Part shown: positions 8,760 to 17,368 of the stretch, in pieces
Layout of the letters: every line of letters starts with the position of its first letter
Numbering within the stretch: position 1 is the stretch's first letter
Origin: Deltaproteobacteria bacterium
GTDB taxonomy: Bacteria > Desulfobacterota > Desulfobacteria > Desulfobacterales > JAFDCJ01
Direction of reading: 5' to 3'
NCBI GenBank assembly: GCA_024277475.1
Contig: JAJRVC010000473.1
Location: 1 to 31,378, forward strand
Length of the DNA stretch: 31,378 nt
The notes under the pieces: generated by a model
Told to the model about the DNA's origin: nothing
What the model saw: only the letters and a program-made list of their open reading frames with translations
Databases searched by the model: none
Translations under genes and position numbers: made by a program

Positions 8760-10433
8760 CTAGGCAAATTTTTTCTGGATATAATATTGTTGTGAAATCG
8801 AAAGAATGTTGTTCACCAGCCAGTACAGGACGAGCCCGGAGGAGAAATTGATAAAGATCACCGTAAATATAAGCGGCATAAACATCATCATTTTCGCCTG
8901 GGTTGGGTCTCCCATGGGAGGAGACATTTTCTGTTGCAGCAGCATGGTGGCTCCCATGATGATTGTCAGCACGGGAATACCGTAAGGCGGCTCCATGAAT
9001 GGTATTGAGAAGCTGAAATGAAACAGACGGTCCGGTGCCGATAAATCATCAATCCACAGGAAAAAAGGCGCATGTCGCAGCTCAATCGCTTGATACAGCA
9101 TCCTGTACAGCGCAAAAAATACCGGTAGTTGAACCACCATGGGAAGGCAGCCTCCCAGGGGATTGATTTTATAGGTTCTATACAGGCTCATGACCTCTTC
9201 GTTCATTTTCTTCTTGTCTGTTTTGTATTTCTCCCTGATCTCTTTCATCAACGGCTGAATCTTTTTCATTTCGCTCATGGATTTGTAGCTTTTAGAGCCT
9301 AGAGGCCACAAAACACCTTTGATTAAGAGCGTTAAAATGATGATGGCAATGCCGTAATTGGGGATGACACTGTAAAGACGATTCATTAACCAGACACAGG
9401 GTTTGGCAAGCACGGTAAACATTCCAAAATTTAAAGCCTTGCCGAGATCATGCCCCGCATTCTTGAGGACTTTCATGCTTTTAGGGCCAAAAAAGAGCGA
9501 ATATTGGTAGGAATGCTGGGTTCCGGGACGAATCTCTCCGTCAGGATTCAAATATTGAGCTTCTAACAGGCCGTCGCCCTTCAAAAAGAGCCGCATGCCG
9601 GCTTCTTCAACCTGATCAGGAATGACACTCATCATAAAGTACCGGTCCTGCACGGCAACCCATGTCACCATCCCCGTATAGGTATTTTTTTCTGCAATTT
9701 TCTTGGTTTTAATCTCTTCAAGCTTTTCATTAATCAAGGCACTGGGACCTTCAAAACCATACCTGCTCCCGCCCACAGGCGCCAGGGTGTTCAGCGCGAT
9801 AAACAGCTTGTCCTGAATGCTTCGATCCGAACCGTTTTTGATCGTGACATCAAGTCCAATCAGATAGGAATCCGGCGAAAATTTATAAGTTTTTTCCACC
9901 ACAATGCCTTCGTCTGATTTCCATGAAAAAGAGATCTCCTGCGCGGCATCCCTTATGTTAAGGGTATCGGCATCCAGGTTTGCTGAAAAAACCGCGGCGT
10001 CCAGTCCGGGCAGACTCTTTCCGGCAAATCCAACTAAAACGGTCTCAATTGAATCTTTCTGGGGAATAAGTTCCTGTAAAGGAGAATCTTTTGCAACTTT
10101 TTCCCTGTATTTCTTCAGAATAAAACTGCTGAACCCCGCCCCCTTCTCAGAGAGCTGAACCTGGTAAAAAGATGTGTCCACAGTAATACTGCGAGGAATT
10201 CGGGTGGGTGCTGAAGCCTCTGTCTCGGTGATGGGGGCCTTGTCGACCCGGGCTACTACTTCCTGTTCTTTTGAATATGGCTTCGCTTCCTCGACCTGTT
10301 CAACTTTTACCGGTGGCTGCCCGGTCTTTTGGGCAGATCTCCGGTTGGCATCTTTGTCGACAAAAAACAGCTGCCACAGCAAAAAGATCAGTGCAGACAG
10401 GACAATAGCAATTAACAAACGCGCTTGTTCCAT
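8760..10433 (-). CDS. yidC: Membrane protein insertase YidC
   Basis: A 557-residue inner-membrane insertase of the long Gram-negative type. It inserts membrane proteins alone or with SecYEG. An N-terminal membrane helix (LLIAIVLSALIFLLWQLFFV) is followed by the large periplasmic beta-domain, about residues 60-340. The conserved five-helix core begins near NYGIAIIILTLLIKGVLWPL, carries the cytoplasmic helical hairpin rich in Lys (IQPLMKEIREKYKTDKKKM), and continues with NPLGGCLPMVVQLPVFFALY. The ATG has an AGGAGA site six bases before it. A 235-base spacer separates it from yidD upstream, wider than usual for this operon. Confidence 0.97.
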   Translation of the reverse strand: MEQARLLIAIVLSALIFLLWQLFFVDKDANRRSAQKTGQPPVKVEQVEEAKPYSKEQEVVARVDKAPITETEASAPTRIPRSITVDTSFYQVQLSEKGAGFSSFILKKYREKVAKDSPLQELIPQKDSIETVLVGFAGKSLPGLDAAVFSANLDADTLNIRDAAQEISFSWKSDEGIVVEKTYKFSPDSYLIGLDVTIKNGSDRSIQDKLFIALNTLAPVGGSRYGFEGPSALINEKLEEIKTKKIAEKNTYTGMVTWVAVQDRYFMMSVIPDQVEEAGMRLFLKGDGLLEAQYLNPDGEIRPGTQHSYQYSLFFGPKSMKVLKNAGHDLGKALNFGMFTVLAKPCVWLMNRLYSVIPNYGIAIIILTLLIKGVLWPLGSKSYKSMSEMKKIQPLMKEIREKYKTDKKKMNEEVMSLYRTYKINPLGGCLPMVVQLPVFFALYRMLYQAIELRHAPFFLWIDDLSAPDRLFHFSFSIPFMEPPYGIPVLTIIMGATMLLQQKMSPPMGDPTQAKMMMFMPLIFTVIFINFSSGLVLYWLVNNILSISQQYYIQKKFA

Positions 10434-10496
10434 TGTCTTCTCCTAAAAATTCACTAAAGTCTGATTTTAATCATTATTTAATTCGATTAAACGGGG

Positions 10497-10534
10497 CATG
10501 CTGTCCGTGGACTGACATGCTGTCTGTGAACTAA
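10497..10534. repeat. Two tandem 19-base repeats upstream of yidC
   Basis: CATGCTGTCCGTGGACTGA (10497-10515) is followed directly by a close copy, CATGCTGTCTGTGAACTAA (10516-10534). They lie in the spacer between yidD and yidC. Two adjacent near-identical 19-mers could be a tandem protein-binding site, or simply a small duplication. Confidence 0.5.
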
Positions 10535-10668
10535 CCCGGGACTCGTTAGGAGGGCGGTCAAGAACCGAAATCTACAGGGTCCTCTTTTTGAGATAAGTTC
10601 CCTATAAACAGCTGTTTTTATTAATTTTTTCTTAATAATGGCTGTATGATCGTCCTTGCCTTTCCCTG

Positions 10669-10899
10669 CTAGGGCACCGGATCAACACCTCCGGGATGAA
10701 ATGGGTGGCATCGTAAGATCCTTTTAACAGCCAAAAGCATACCGCTTAGAGGACCGTGTCGCTTGATGGCCTGCATGGCATACTCCGAGCAACTCGGATA
10801 GAAACGGCATGAAGGTCCCAGAAGCGGTGACAGTGTATATTGGTATGCCCTGATTAAGAACATCAAAACGGTCTGGAAAAATTTATTGAGGATCATCAT
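10669..10899 (-). CDS. yidD: Membrane protein insertion efficiency factor YidD
   Basis: A protein of about 76 residues that assists YidC-dependent membrane insertion. It has an amphipathic start ([26 protein letters not shown]) and the family signature [19 protein letters not shown], then [13 protein letters not shown] at the end. A longer reading from 11001 is open, but family length (70-85) and the ATG-ATG pair at 10899/10896 favour the short form. The gene overlaps the end of rnpA by about 17 bases, typical of this pair and consistent with coupled translation; no strong ribosome site of its own is seen. Confidence 0.92.
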   Translation of the reverse strand: MMILNKFFQTVLMFLIRAYQYTLSPLLGPSCRFYPSCSEYAMQAIKRHGPLSGMLLAVKRILRCHPFHPGGVDPVP

Positions 10900-11239
10900 A
10901 TCGCGATATCCGGTTAAAAATATTCTGCAATGATCGGTAAGCCTTTTCAGACGTAATCTCAGCGATTTGATTTTTGGCGATAATGTTGATATCCCATTCA
11001 CCCGACAGAAACTGCCGGTTTAATCGAAAAAATTCTCGTACAAGACGCTTGATTCTGTTTCTTTTTACAGCATGTCCAACCTTTTTGGTGACGGTGACGC
11101 CCAACCGTGAGCGGCCCTGCCGACCGGGAGAAAAAACCGCAATAAAGTATTCATTTTGTATCCTCCGACCGGATTTTGCCAGCTCAACAAACTCGTGCCG
11201 CTTTAAAATTCTGTCGGCCTTTGTAAAGGAATATTGCAA
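10883..11239 (-). CDS. rnpA: Ribonuclease P protein component
   Basis: A 118-residue basic protein subunit of RNase P, which helps the catalytic RNA mature the 5' ends of tRNAs. The family pattern is clear: [13 protein letters not shown] near the start, [29 protein letters not shown] with the RNR-type motif, and DINIIAKN later. The predicted start is TTG, since no in-frame ATG exists between the upstream stop and the conserved FTK segment. It lies 72 bases after rpmH, the standard order, and overlaps yidD at its end. Confidence 0.95.
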   Translation of the reverse strand: MQYSFTKADRILKRHEFVELAKSGRRIQNEYFIAVFSPGRQGRSRLGVTVTKKVGHAVKRNRIKRLVREFFRLNRQFLSGEWDINIIAKNQIAEITSEKAYRSLQNIFNRISRYDDPQ

Positions 11240-11311
11240 CAGACCAGCTTCTTGACTTAATTTGAAAAAATTCCATGGCGGAACCAGAAAATAATTTTCC
11301 GGCCACCGGAT

Positions 11312-11446
11312 TTATGCTGACAGCCGAATACGGCCTTTGGCTCTCCTGCGATTAATGATTCTTCTACCTTGTTTGGTAGACATTCGTTTAAGAAAACCAT
11401 GATTTCGGGCCCGTTTAATTCTGCTGGGCTGAAATGTTCGTTTCAT
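11312..11446 (-). CDS. rpmH: 50S ribosomal protein L34
   Basis: A 44-residue, extremely basic protein: [18 protein letters not shown] at the start, then [20 protein letters not shown], matching L34 over its whole length. It is a structural component of the large ribosomal subunit. An AAGGA site stands nine bases before the ATG. It heads the rnpA-yidD-yidC-jag-mnmE block and has a good promoter candidate upstream. In many bacteria dnaA is divergent from rpmH; here RNase E/G is upstream on the same strand instead. Confidence 0.97.
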   Translation of the reverse strand: MKRTFQPSRIKRARNHGFLKRMSTKQGRRIINRRRAKGRIRLSA

Positions 11447-11525
11447 TTTTAAAATTCCTTATATATGCTTGAATTATTTACCACGGCAGAGCAGCGTTGT
11501 TATAACTGACATCTCAAATCGAATG

Positions 11526-11554
11526 AGTAAAGCACAAGATAATTTTTCTGTCAA
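11526..11554 (-). promoter_or_regulatory. Sigma70-type promoter for rpmH block
   Basis: On the minus strand TTGACA (11549-11554) is followed after 17 bases by TTTACT (11526-11531). The -35 box is a full match and the -10 matches four of six. It lies about 80 bases upstream of the rpmH start, with no competing gene between them. Confidence 0.6.
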
Positions 11555-11570
11555 GAGCAAATATCCAGGA

Positions 11571-11594
11571 TTATACTAAACGGCTGTAGTATAA
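11571..11594. other. Perfect 8-bp hairpin after the RNase E/G stop codon
   Basis: TTATACTA (11571-11578) and TAGTATAA (11587-11594) pair perfectly around an 8-base loop, three bases past the rng stop. No T-run follows on the minus strand, so it is not a standard intrinsic terminator. It may be an operator or an RNA-end hairpin ahead of the rpmH promoter. Confidence 0.4.
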
Positions 11595-11597
11595 ACC

Positions 11598-13133
11598 TTA
11601 GTGGCCGCGAACTTCAAAGATATCAAATTGTTCCATGTGAAACTCAGGATTGGGATCAATTACAATCTGCCTACCGATGTCCCGTTCGAGTTTGGAAATA
11701 AGCAAATCTTCTTCACCCAGAAAAAGTTCAGCAATTCGCGGATTGACTCTGAGTGTCAGCTGTGTGCTATCCATATCATGAGCATCCCGCAAAATCTCCC
11801 GAAAGATATTATAACAAATAGACTGTCTGTAAACCAGATACCCCTCGCCATCACAATAAAAGCACGGCTCACAAAGAAGCCGGGTCAGAGGCTCCCGGGT
11901 ACGCTTGCGGGTCATCTGGATTAATCCCATTTCAGATATGGGAAGAACATGGGTTTTGCTTTTGTCCCTTTTCAGGGCCTCCCTCAGGGCATTGAAAATT
12001 TTTTCCTGGTTGGATTTTTTTTCCATATCGATGAAATCAATAATAATAATACCCCCCAGATCCCTGAGCCTTATTTGATAGGCAATTTCTTTAACCGCCT
12101 CCAGATTGGTTTTTAAAATTGTCTCTTCCAGGTTATGTTTGCCGACATAGCGACCTGTATTGACATCGATGGCAACCAGGGCCTCCGTGTGCTCTATCAA
12201 AATATAGCCGCCTGATTTCAGCCATACCTTCCGTTTCAGGGCCCGGGAAATATCTCCCTCCAGATTATAGGCGTCAAAGATCGGCTCTGAGCCTTCATAC
12301 AACACAACATGGTCCTTTAAGCCGGGCATGTAATTATCCAGAAAGGATAAAACCATGTGATAGGTTGGTTTAGAGTCGATGACCAATTTTTCTACTTCCT
12401 GAATCAGGAGGTCACGCACTGCTCGAAGACTGATGGAAAGCTCAGCATGCAAAAGGGAGGGCGTCCGGGCGGTTTCAAATTTTTTCTGAATGTTCTTCCA
12501 CAGGTTGTTTAAAAATCCCATTTCATAGGCGAGCTTTTCTTCCTGTTCGCCTTCCGCAGCGGTTCTCACGATATATCCGAAATCTTAAGTTCTCAGTTTC
12601 TGTACCATTCCTTTTAAACGTTCCCGCTCGCCTTCATCTTCGATGCGCCGGGAGACGCCGATATGATCGGAAGTGGGCATTAACACTAAAAACCGACCGG
12701 GAAGAGATATATAAGAGGAGATGCGGGCACCTTTGGTTCCCATGGGAGATTTGGCCGCCTGAACCAAAACCTCCTGCCCCTCCTGAATAATTTCTTCAAT
12801 ACTAAAATCACGTTTTTTCAAAAATTCCGGGATTGCTTTATTCTCCGAACCGTCTTCGTCCATCTCAGATTTGAAGTCAAATAGCTGCTCATATTCCTTA
12901 AGACCGTCATAGAACACATCGTCCACGTAGATGAAAGCCGCCTGATTTAACCCGATATTCACGAAGGCCGCCTGCATACCGGGCAAAACACGCAACACCC
13001 GACCCTTGTAAATATTTCCGGCAATATTGGAGTCATCCCCGCGATCGACATAAAGCTCTGCAATGTTACCATCATCCAGCAGGGCTACCCGGGTTTCATG
13101 TTCGGTCACATTGATGATGAGTTGTTTGTACAT
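11598..13133 (-). pseudogene. rng: Ribonuclease E/G interrupted by an in-frame TAA
   Basis: The two parts together form a full-length RNase G-like endoribonuclease (about 511 residues), which cleaves single-stranded RNA in rRNA maturation and mRNA decay. Part one (13133 to 12585) starts MYKQLIINVTEHETRVALL and has the S1-like domain (GNIYKGRVLRVLPGMQAAFV). Part two has RTAAEG, the catalytic aspartates in ALVAIDVNTGRY and IIIIDFIDM, and the CxxC zinc-link region near CEPCFYCDGEGY. TAA at 12585-12587 separates them, and the frame is unchanged: the next codons read DFGYIVRTAAEG, exactly the conserved continuation. One base substitution from AAA, GAA or CAA would explain it. Re-initiation at GTG 12569 with a weak GGAT is conceivable. 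Otherwise the gene is dead or the base was misread. Confidence 0.9.
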
Positions 13134-13149
13134 AAAATCATTATACTCC

Positions 13150-13253
13150 CATAGCAAAGGCAGAGCGCTTAAAGCAGAGAGCAAAAATCGTAGAGTAGCT
13201 TTTCTCCATCCCTGCTCTTTGCCCTGTGCTCTCTGCGCTATGCTCTCTGCTTA
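13150..13253. repeat. Palindromic GCTCT/AGAGC repeat between rng and the radical SAM gene
   Basis: AGCAGAGAGCA (13173-13183) and TGCTCTCTGCT (13241-13251) are perfect reverse complements, and several more CTCTGC/GCTCT words lie between. It looks like a dispersed intergenic repeat. Its right arm supplies the last four codons and the stop of the radical SAM gene, so the repeat has moved into that gene's end. Confidence 0.55.
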
Positions 13254-15745
13254 ACAACTTTTGCCTGTTTGATGTGATCTTCGGCAACACTGAAAATATG
13301 ACGAAGAATCAGCGCGGGTCGCACTGTTTTTCCCGGCACCGCCAAAAGCGTCATCTGCAGGCAAGTTGAATCCAGATACACGATACTGATTACCATATCC
13401 TTAAAATTTATCTTTTTCAACTTTCCTTTTCGATTCGAAATTGAAATAGTGGCATCGGATGCGCGCTTAAAAGACGCTAATTTTTCTTTGTCAAAATGAC
13501 CTTCCTTCAGGGTGACCAGATAAGTATTTGCCTTTAGTACCGGGGGCACCGTTTTTTTGGAAGCAATTTGACAAAAATTTATAGCAAGGCCGGCAGGAAG
13601 ATGGGGGTTGAGTCGCGGGCCGACATCCTCCGGGCTGACAGAGCCCGGCACGTTTAGCGTAAAGTGCTCCTGCTGGCTTTCGATACCAATAGGCAACGGA
13701 TCATCAAATGAAATTTTAGGCTTGGGGTGAAACCCCTGGGAAAAGACAACAGGTATTTCAGCGCGTTTAAGGGCCCGTAAAAAAACATTGACCATTTCCA
13801 GATGGCCAAGATATTTAGCCTGATCAAGCTTGGAGTAATAAACGATCAAATTCTTAGAGCCGGCTGCGACATATTTTGTCGTCCCGTAAACCGCGAACGG
13901 TTCATTTTGGATGTCCGGATATGTTTTTACCTCGATTTCTCTAAAATCACATGCACCGCATTGCGCGCACATCCCCCGGCGACAGTCATTTGTGAAAGAT
14001 CCCTCAAGGGCCTTTCCCCATTCAGTTTTCAGAAAAGCCTTGCTGATACGACTGTCAACATGATCCCAGGGCAAAGGCTCGTTAAGATTCTGTTTGCCGG
14101 CCGAAAAAAAATCCGGATCAATGCCCTCTTCTTCTAAAGCCTCTTGCCACAGATGGTAGCGGAATTTATCACTCCAGCCGTCAAACCGGCATCCTTTTTT
14201 ATAGGCGCTAATGAGCAGCCGGCTTAGCCGTCGATCACCACGAGCCCAGAGCCCCTCAACCCGGCTGACTTCCGGGTTTTGCCACTTGAATTGAACGCCT
14301 CGAAGCCTCAATTGATCATGAAGCCGGTTGATCTTTGATCGGGATTCGGCCAATGAAATCTGTCCGGCCCATTGAAAAGGCGTATGGGACTTGGGAATAA
14401 ATGTTGCGACACTGACATTAATTTTCCCCCAGCGTCCGTTGGGACCTTTAATTTTACGCAGCTTTTTCACCAGATCCACAATTGCCTCGAGGTCATCTTC
14501 TGTTTCAGTGGGCAGGCCGATCATGAAATAAAGCTTGATAACCTGCCATCCCAGGTTAAAGGCGTCTTTGACCGTATCGATGATTTCTTTTTCGCTGATA
14601 TTTTTATTAATCAGGTCCCGCAGTCTTTGACTTCCGGCTTCCGGGGCGATGGTAAATCCGGTTTTGCGGACCATTTTGATAAGCTTCATCAGTTCCGGTG
14701 TGAGTGTACCTGCTCGCAGGGAGGGCAGAGAAACAGCTACTTTGTCGGATGCAAAGCGGGCCATTAAACGCTCCATCAGAGGTATGATACATCCATAATC
14801 GCCGGTACTCAAAGACAACAAAGATATGTCCTCATATCCGGTAGCTGCGATGGAACTGGCGCATAGTGACAATAGGTGCTCCGGTGAACGCTCACGGACC
14901 GGGCGATAAATCATGCCGGCCTGACAAAATCTGCATCCCCGGGTGCACCCACGGGAAACCTCCAGTCGCAACCGGTCATGGACAGGCCTTCCAAAAGGGA
15001 TGACGGGTTTTTCAGGAAACGGAATTTTATCCAGATCGGGGACAATGGCACGACGAACTTTTGTATAATCTGAATAGCAGGGTGTTACTGTTTGTATACC
15101 GCGGTCACCAATACGCACTTTAAAAAAAGAAGGGATATAAACACCTTCAATTTGCGACCATTTTTTCAACAGAAATTCTTTATCAGTCCGGCCGCTTTTT
15201 TTCCAGCGTAGCCAGGCTCCGGCCATTTCCGGAACAACGTTTTCGCCGTCCCCCACAACGATGGCATCAAAAAATTCGGCTATGGGTTCCGGATTGCAGG
15301 TACACGGACCACCTGCGATGATCAACGGATGAGCAAGATTTCTTTCAGAAGCAAAAAATGGAATTTGAGCTAAATCAAGGATAGTAAGAATATTAGTGTA
15401 GTTCAACTCATATAAAAGGCTAAACCCGATGATATCAGAACCGTTGATCGGTTCACGGGATTCCAGTGAAAAAAGCGGACGCTCGTTTTTTTTCAGAATA
15501 GTTTCCATATCCACACCGGGTGCAAACACTCTTTCAGCTGCAATATCCGGGTCCGCATTCAAGATATGGTAAAGTATCTGCATTCCAAAATGGGAAGTCC
15601 CAATCTCATACAGATCCGGGAACGCCAGGGCGAAACGGAGCTTGACCCGGCCAGGGTCTTTTTTTACGACATTAATTTCGGAGCCCAGGTAACGGCTTGG
15701 CTTTTCTACAAAAGACAAAATATCTTCAAAAGAATCTATGGCCAT
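13238..15745 (-). CDS. Radical SAM protein fused to a DUF2344 domain (TIGR03960/TIGR03936-like)
   Basis: An 835-residue cytoplasmic fusion. The N-terminal ~200 residues resemble the B12-binding-like part of TIGR03960 proteins (FPDLYEIGTSHFGMQILYHI). The radical SAM core has the cluster motif CTRGCRFC near residue 270, so it should bind a 4Fe-4S cluster and cleave S-adenosylmethionine. A Cys-rich patch, CRRGMCAQCGACDF near 590, separates the core from a C-terminal TIGR03936/DUF2344 domain (YYSKLDQAKYLGHLEMVN). The substrate is unknown. Genes of this family are often next to RNase E/G, as here, so a link to RNA or ribosome maturation is a reasonable inference. The last residues (KQRA) are encoded by an intergenic repeat. 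Confidence 0.9.
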   Translation of the reverse strand: MAIDSFEDILSFVEKPSRYLGSEINVVKKDPGRVKLRFALAFPDLYEIGTSHFGMQILYHILNADPDIAAERVFAPGVDMETILKKNERPLFSLESREPINGSDIIGFSLLYELNYTNILTILDLAQIPFFASERNLAHPLIIAGGPCTCNPEPIAEFFDAIVVGDGENVVPEMAGAWLRWKKSGRTDKEFLLKKWSQIEGVYIPSFFKVRIGDRGIQTVTPCYSDYTKVRRAIVPDLDKIPFPEKPVIPFGRPVHDRLRLEVSRGCTRGCRFCQAGMIYRPVRERSPEHLLSLCASSIAATGYEDISLLSLSTGDYGCIIPLMERLMARFASDKVAVSLPSLRAGTLTPELMKLIKMVRKTGFTIAPEAGSQRLRDLINKNISEKEIIDTVKDAFNLGWQVIKLYFMIGLPTETEDDLEAIVDLVKKLRKIKGPNGRWGKINVSVATFIPKSHTPFQWAGQISLAESRSKINRLHDQLRLRGVQFKWQNPEVSRVEGLWARGDRRLSRLLISAYKKGCRFDGWSDKFRYHLWQEALEEEGIDPDFFSAGKQNLNEPLPWDHVDSRISKAFLKTEWGKALEGSFTNDCRRGMCAQCGACDFREIEVKTYPDIQNEPFAVYGTTKYVAAGSKNLIVYYSKLDQAKYLGHLEMVNVFLRALKRAEIPVVFSQGFHPKPKISFDDPLPIGIESQQEHFTLNVPGSVSPEDVGPRLNPHLPAGLAINFCQIASKKTVPPVLKANTYLVTLKEGHFDKEKLASFKRASDATISISNRKGKLKKINFKDMVISIVYLDSTCLQMTLLAVPGKTVRPALILRHIFSVAEDHIKQAKVVKQRA

Positions 15746-15947
15746 AGAGTTGGTACCCTAGATATTATTTTTTGTTATTGAGTTAAACGAAAAAGATAGC
15801 TGGAATTTTTATTTTTTATGATTATTATTTGGAGAAACGAAAAATCGACGTATTATCTATATATCTATACTTAATCCATTTAATTTTATCATGACTTTCC
15901 CCAGATGAACTCTGCGGTGAACTATTACTAATCCACGAAGGCAATAA
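15746..15947. other. AT-rich divergent promoter region
   Basis: The 202 bases between the divergent radical SAM and HtrA genes are strikingly AT-rich (runs such as ATTATTTTTTGTTATTG and ATTATCTATATATCTATAC). They should hold both promoters. I see several possible -10 boxes but no pairing good enough to name, and no cluster of DnaA boxes. Confidence 0.4.
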
Positions 15948-17358
15948 ATGCAAGCACACAGGCAAATCAACAAACAAAGACCCCTCTTCATTGTCATTTT
16001 TTTCACTCTGCTCACTGATGCTGATTCAGGCACCCGGAAGTTACGCTTACGAGCTGAACCGCGAAACCGCCGTTGTGAGGGCGGTGCGTAAAGTCAGTCC
16101 GGCAGTGGTAAATATAAGTTCCGCTTACGAAGTACGCAAGCGCACCAGTCCATTTTCCGGGTTTGGTCTCAACCCCTTTTTCGATGAATTTTTCAGTGAT
16201 TTTTTCGACCCGCGCTTTGAACGCCGCCAGCAGAATACCAGCCTGGGATCCGGGGTGATTATTGATGGGGAAAAAGGACTTATTTTGACCAACGCCCATG
16301 TCATCCAAAAAGCAGGCACCATAAAAGTAGTGCTGCAGGATGAACGCGAATTCGACGGCAGGATAGTGGGGGCGGATCCCGACTCTGATCTGGCGGTTTT
16401 AAAAATCGATTTTAAAGGCAGGCTTCCTGCGATCAAAATGGGCAGCAGCGAGGATCTGATGATCGGTGAAACCGTCATAGCCATCGGCAATCCTTTCGGG
16501 TTTTCCCACACGGTGACCACCGGGGTAATCAGCGCCATAAACCGCAGTATCCGGGCCCAGGACAGAGTGTACCACGATTTTATCCAGATCGATGCTTCAA
16601 TTAATCCCGGTAACAGCGGGGGACCGTTACTGAACATCAACGGAGATTTGATTGGCATCAATACGGCCATCTATGCCAAAGCCCAGGGAATCGGGTTTGC
16701 GATCCCCATCGGTAAAGCCCGTAAAATCATATCGGATTTGATTCAATACGGTGAAGTAATTCAGGCCTGGATAGGCATCACCGTGCAAAACATGGATGAG
16801 TCACTGGCACGGTATCTGGAAGTCCCGGGCAATAAGGGGATCGTCATAAAAACAGTGGAGCCGAAAAGTCCGGCTAAAAAAGCCGGGATGCAGGAAAGCG
16901 ACATTATTCTATCTATCGACAACAAAATAATTAATTCCATCGATGATTATAAGGCGGTCACCAAAAGTATAGCCGCCGGGGATACGCTGCAAGCGATATT
17001 CTGGCGCAACGGGAAAAAACGAAACGTGGTGATAAATACAAAAGTGTATCCCCTGGAACTGGCCGAGGATCTGGCCTTCAGGCTTCTGGGGATCAAAATC
17101 GAGGATCTAACGCAGAAAAAAAGAAAGGCCTATCGGATATATGCCAGAGAAGGGGTGGTGATTTCAAAAATAAAGAAAAATTCCTACCTTGACCAAATCG
17201 GCGCACAGCCCGGAGATGTGATTCGGCAGATAGATGATTATACCATCCAAACGAGTGAGGATTTCAAAAAAGCCGTCATCAAATCCCGTCGAAAAAATTC
17301 AATCGTGCTGCTGCTGCAGCGGGGGGAGCAGGGGTACTATATTACGGTGGCATTATGA
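15948..17358 (+). CDS. Periplasmic serine protease HtrA/DegP with frameshifted signal peptide
   Basis: A Do-family protease/chaperone that degrades misfolded envelope proteins. Counting from TTG 15991, the catalytic triad is His 103 (TNAHVI), Asp 133 (SDLAVLK) and Ser 209 (NPGNSGGP). Two PDZ domains follow, near 268-350 and 365-455. The clear ribosome site GAAGG (15937-15941) serves ATG 15948, which opens a signal-peptide-like frame MQAHRQINKQRPLFIVIF. That frame is offset from the protease by one base. Removing one T from the T7 run at 15997-16003 joins them into a continuous signal peptide ending near GSYAYELNRE. As written, the protease frame could only start at TTG 15991, which has no ribosome site and lacks the charged N-region. 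Confidence 0.88.
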
Positions 17359-17368
17359 CGATGATTTT

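Noticed and set aside
10669..11001. 110-residue version of YidD starting at 11001
   Set aside because: The extra 34 residues overlap rnpA, do not resemble YidD, and the family is 70-85 residues long.
12585..12587. TAA in rng as a recoded (amino-acid) codon
   Set aside because: Known recoding in this group uses TGA (selenocysteine) or TAG (pyrrolysine), not TAA; nonsense change or error is simpler.
15746..15947. AT-rich spacer as oriC
   Set aside because: It has no recognisable DnaA-box cluster, no dnaA next to it, and lies between ordinary divergent genes.
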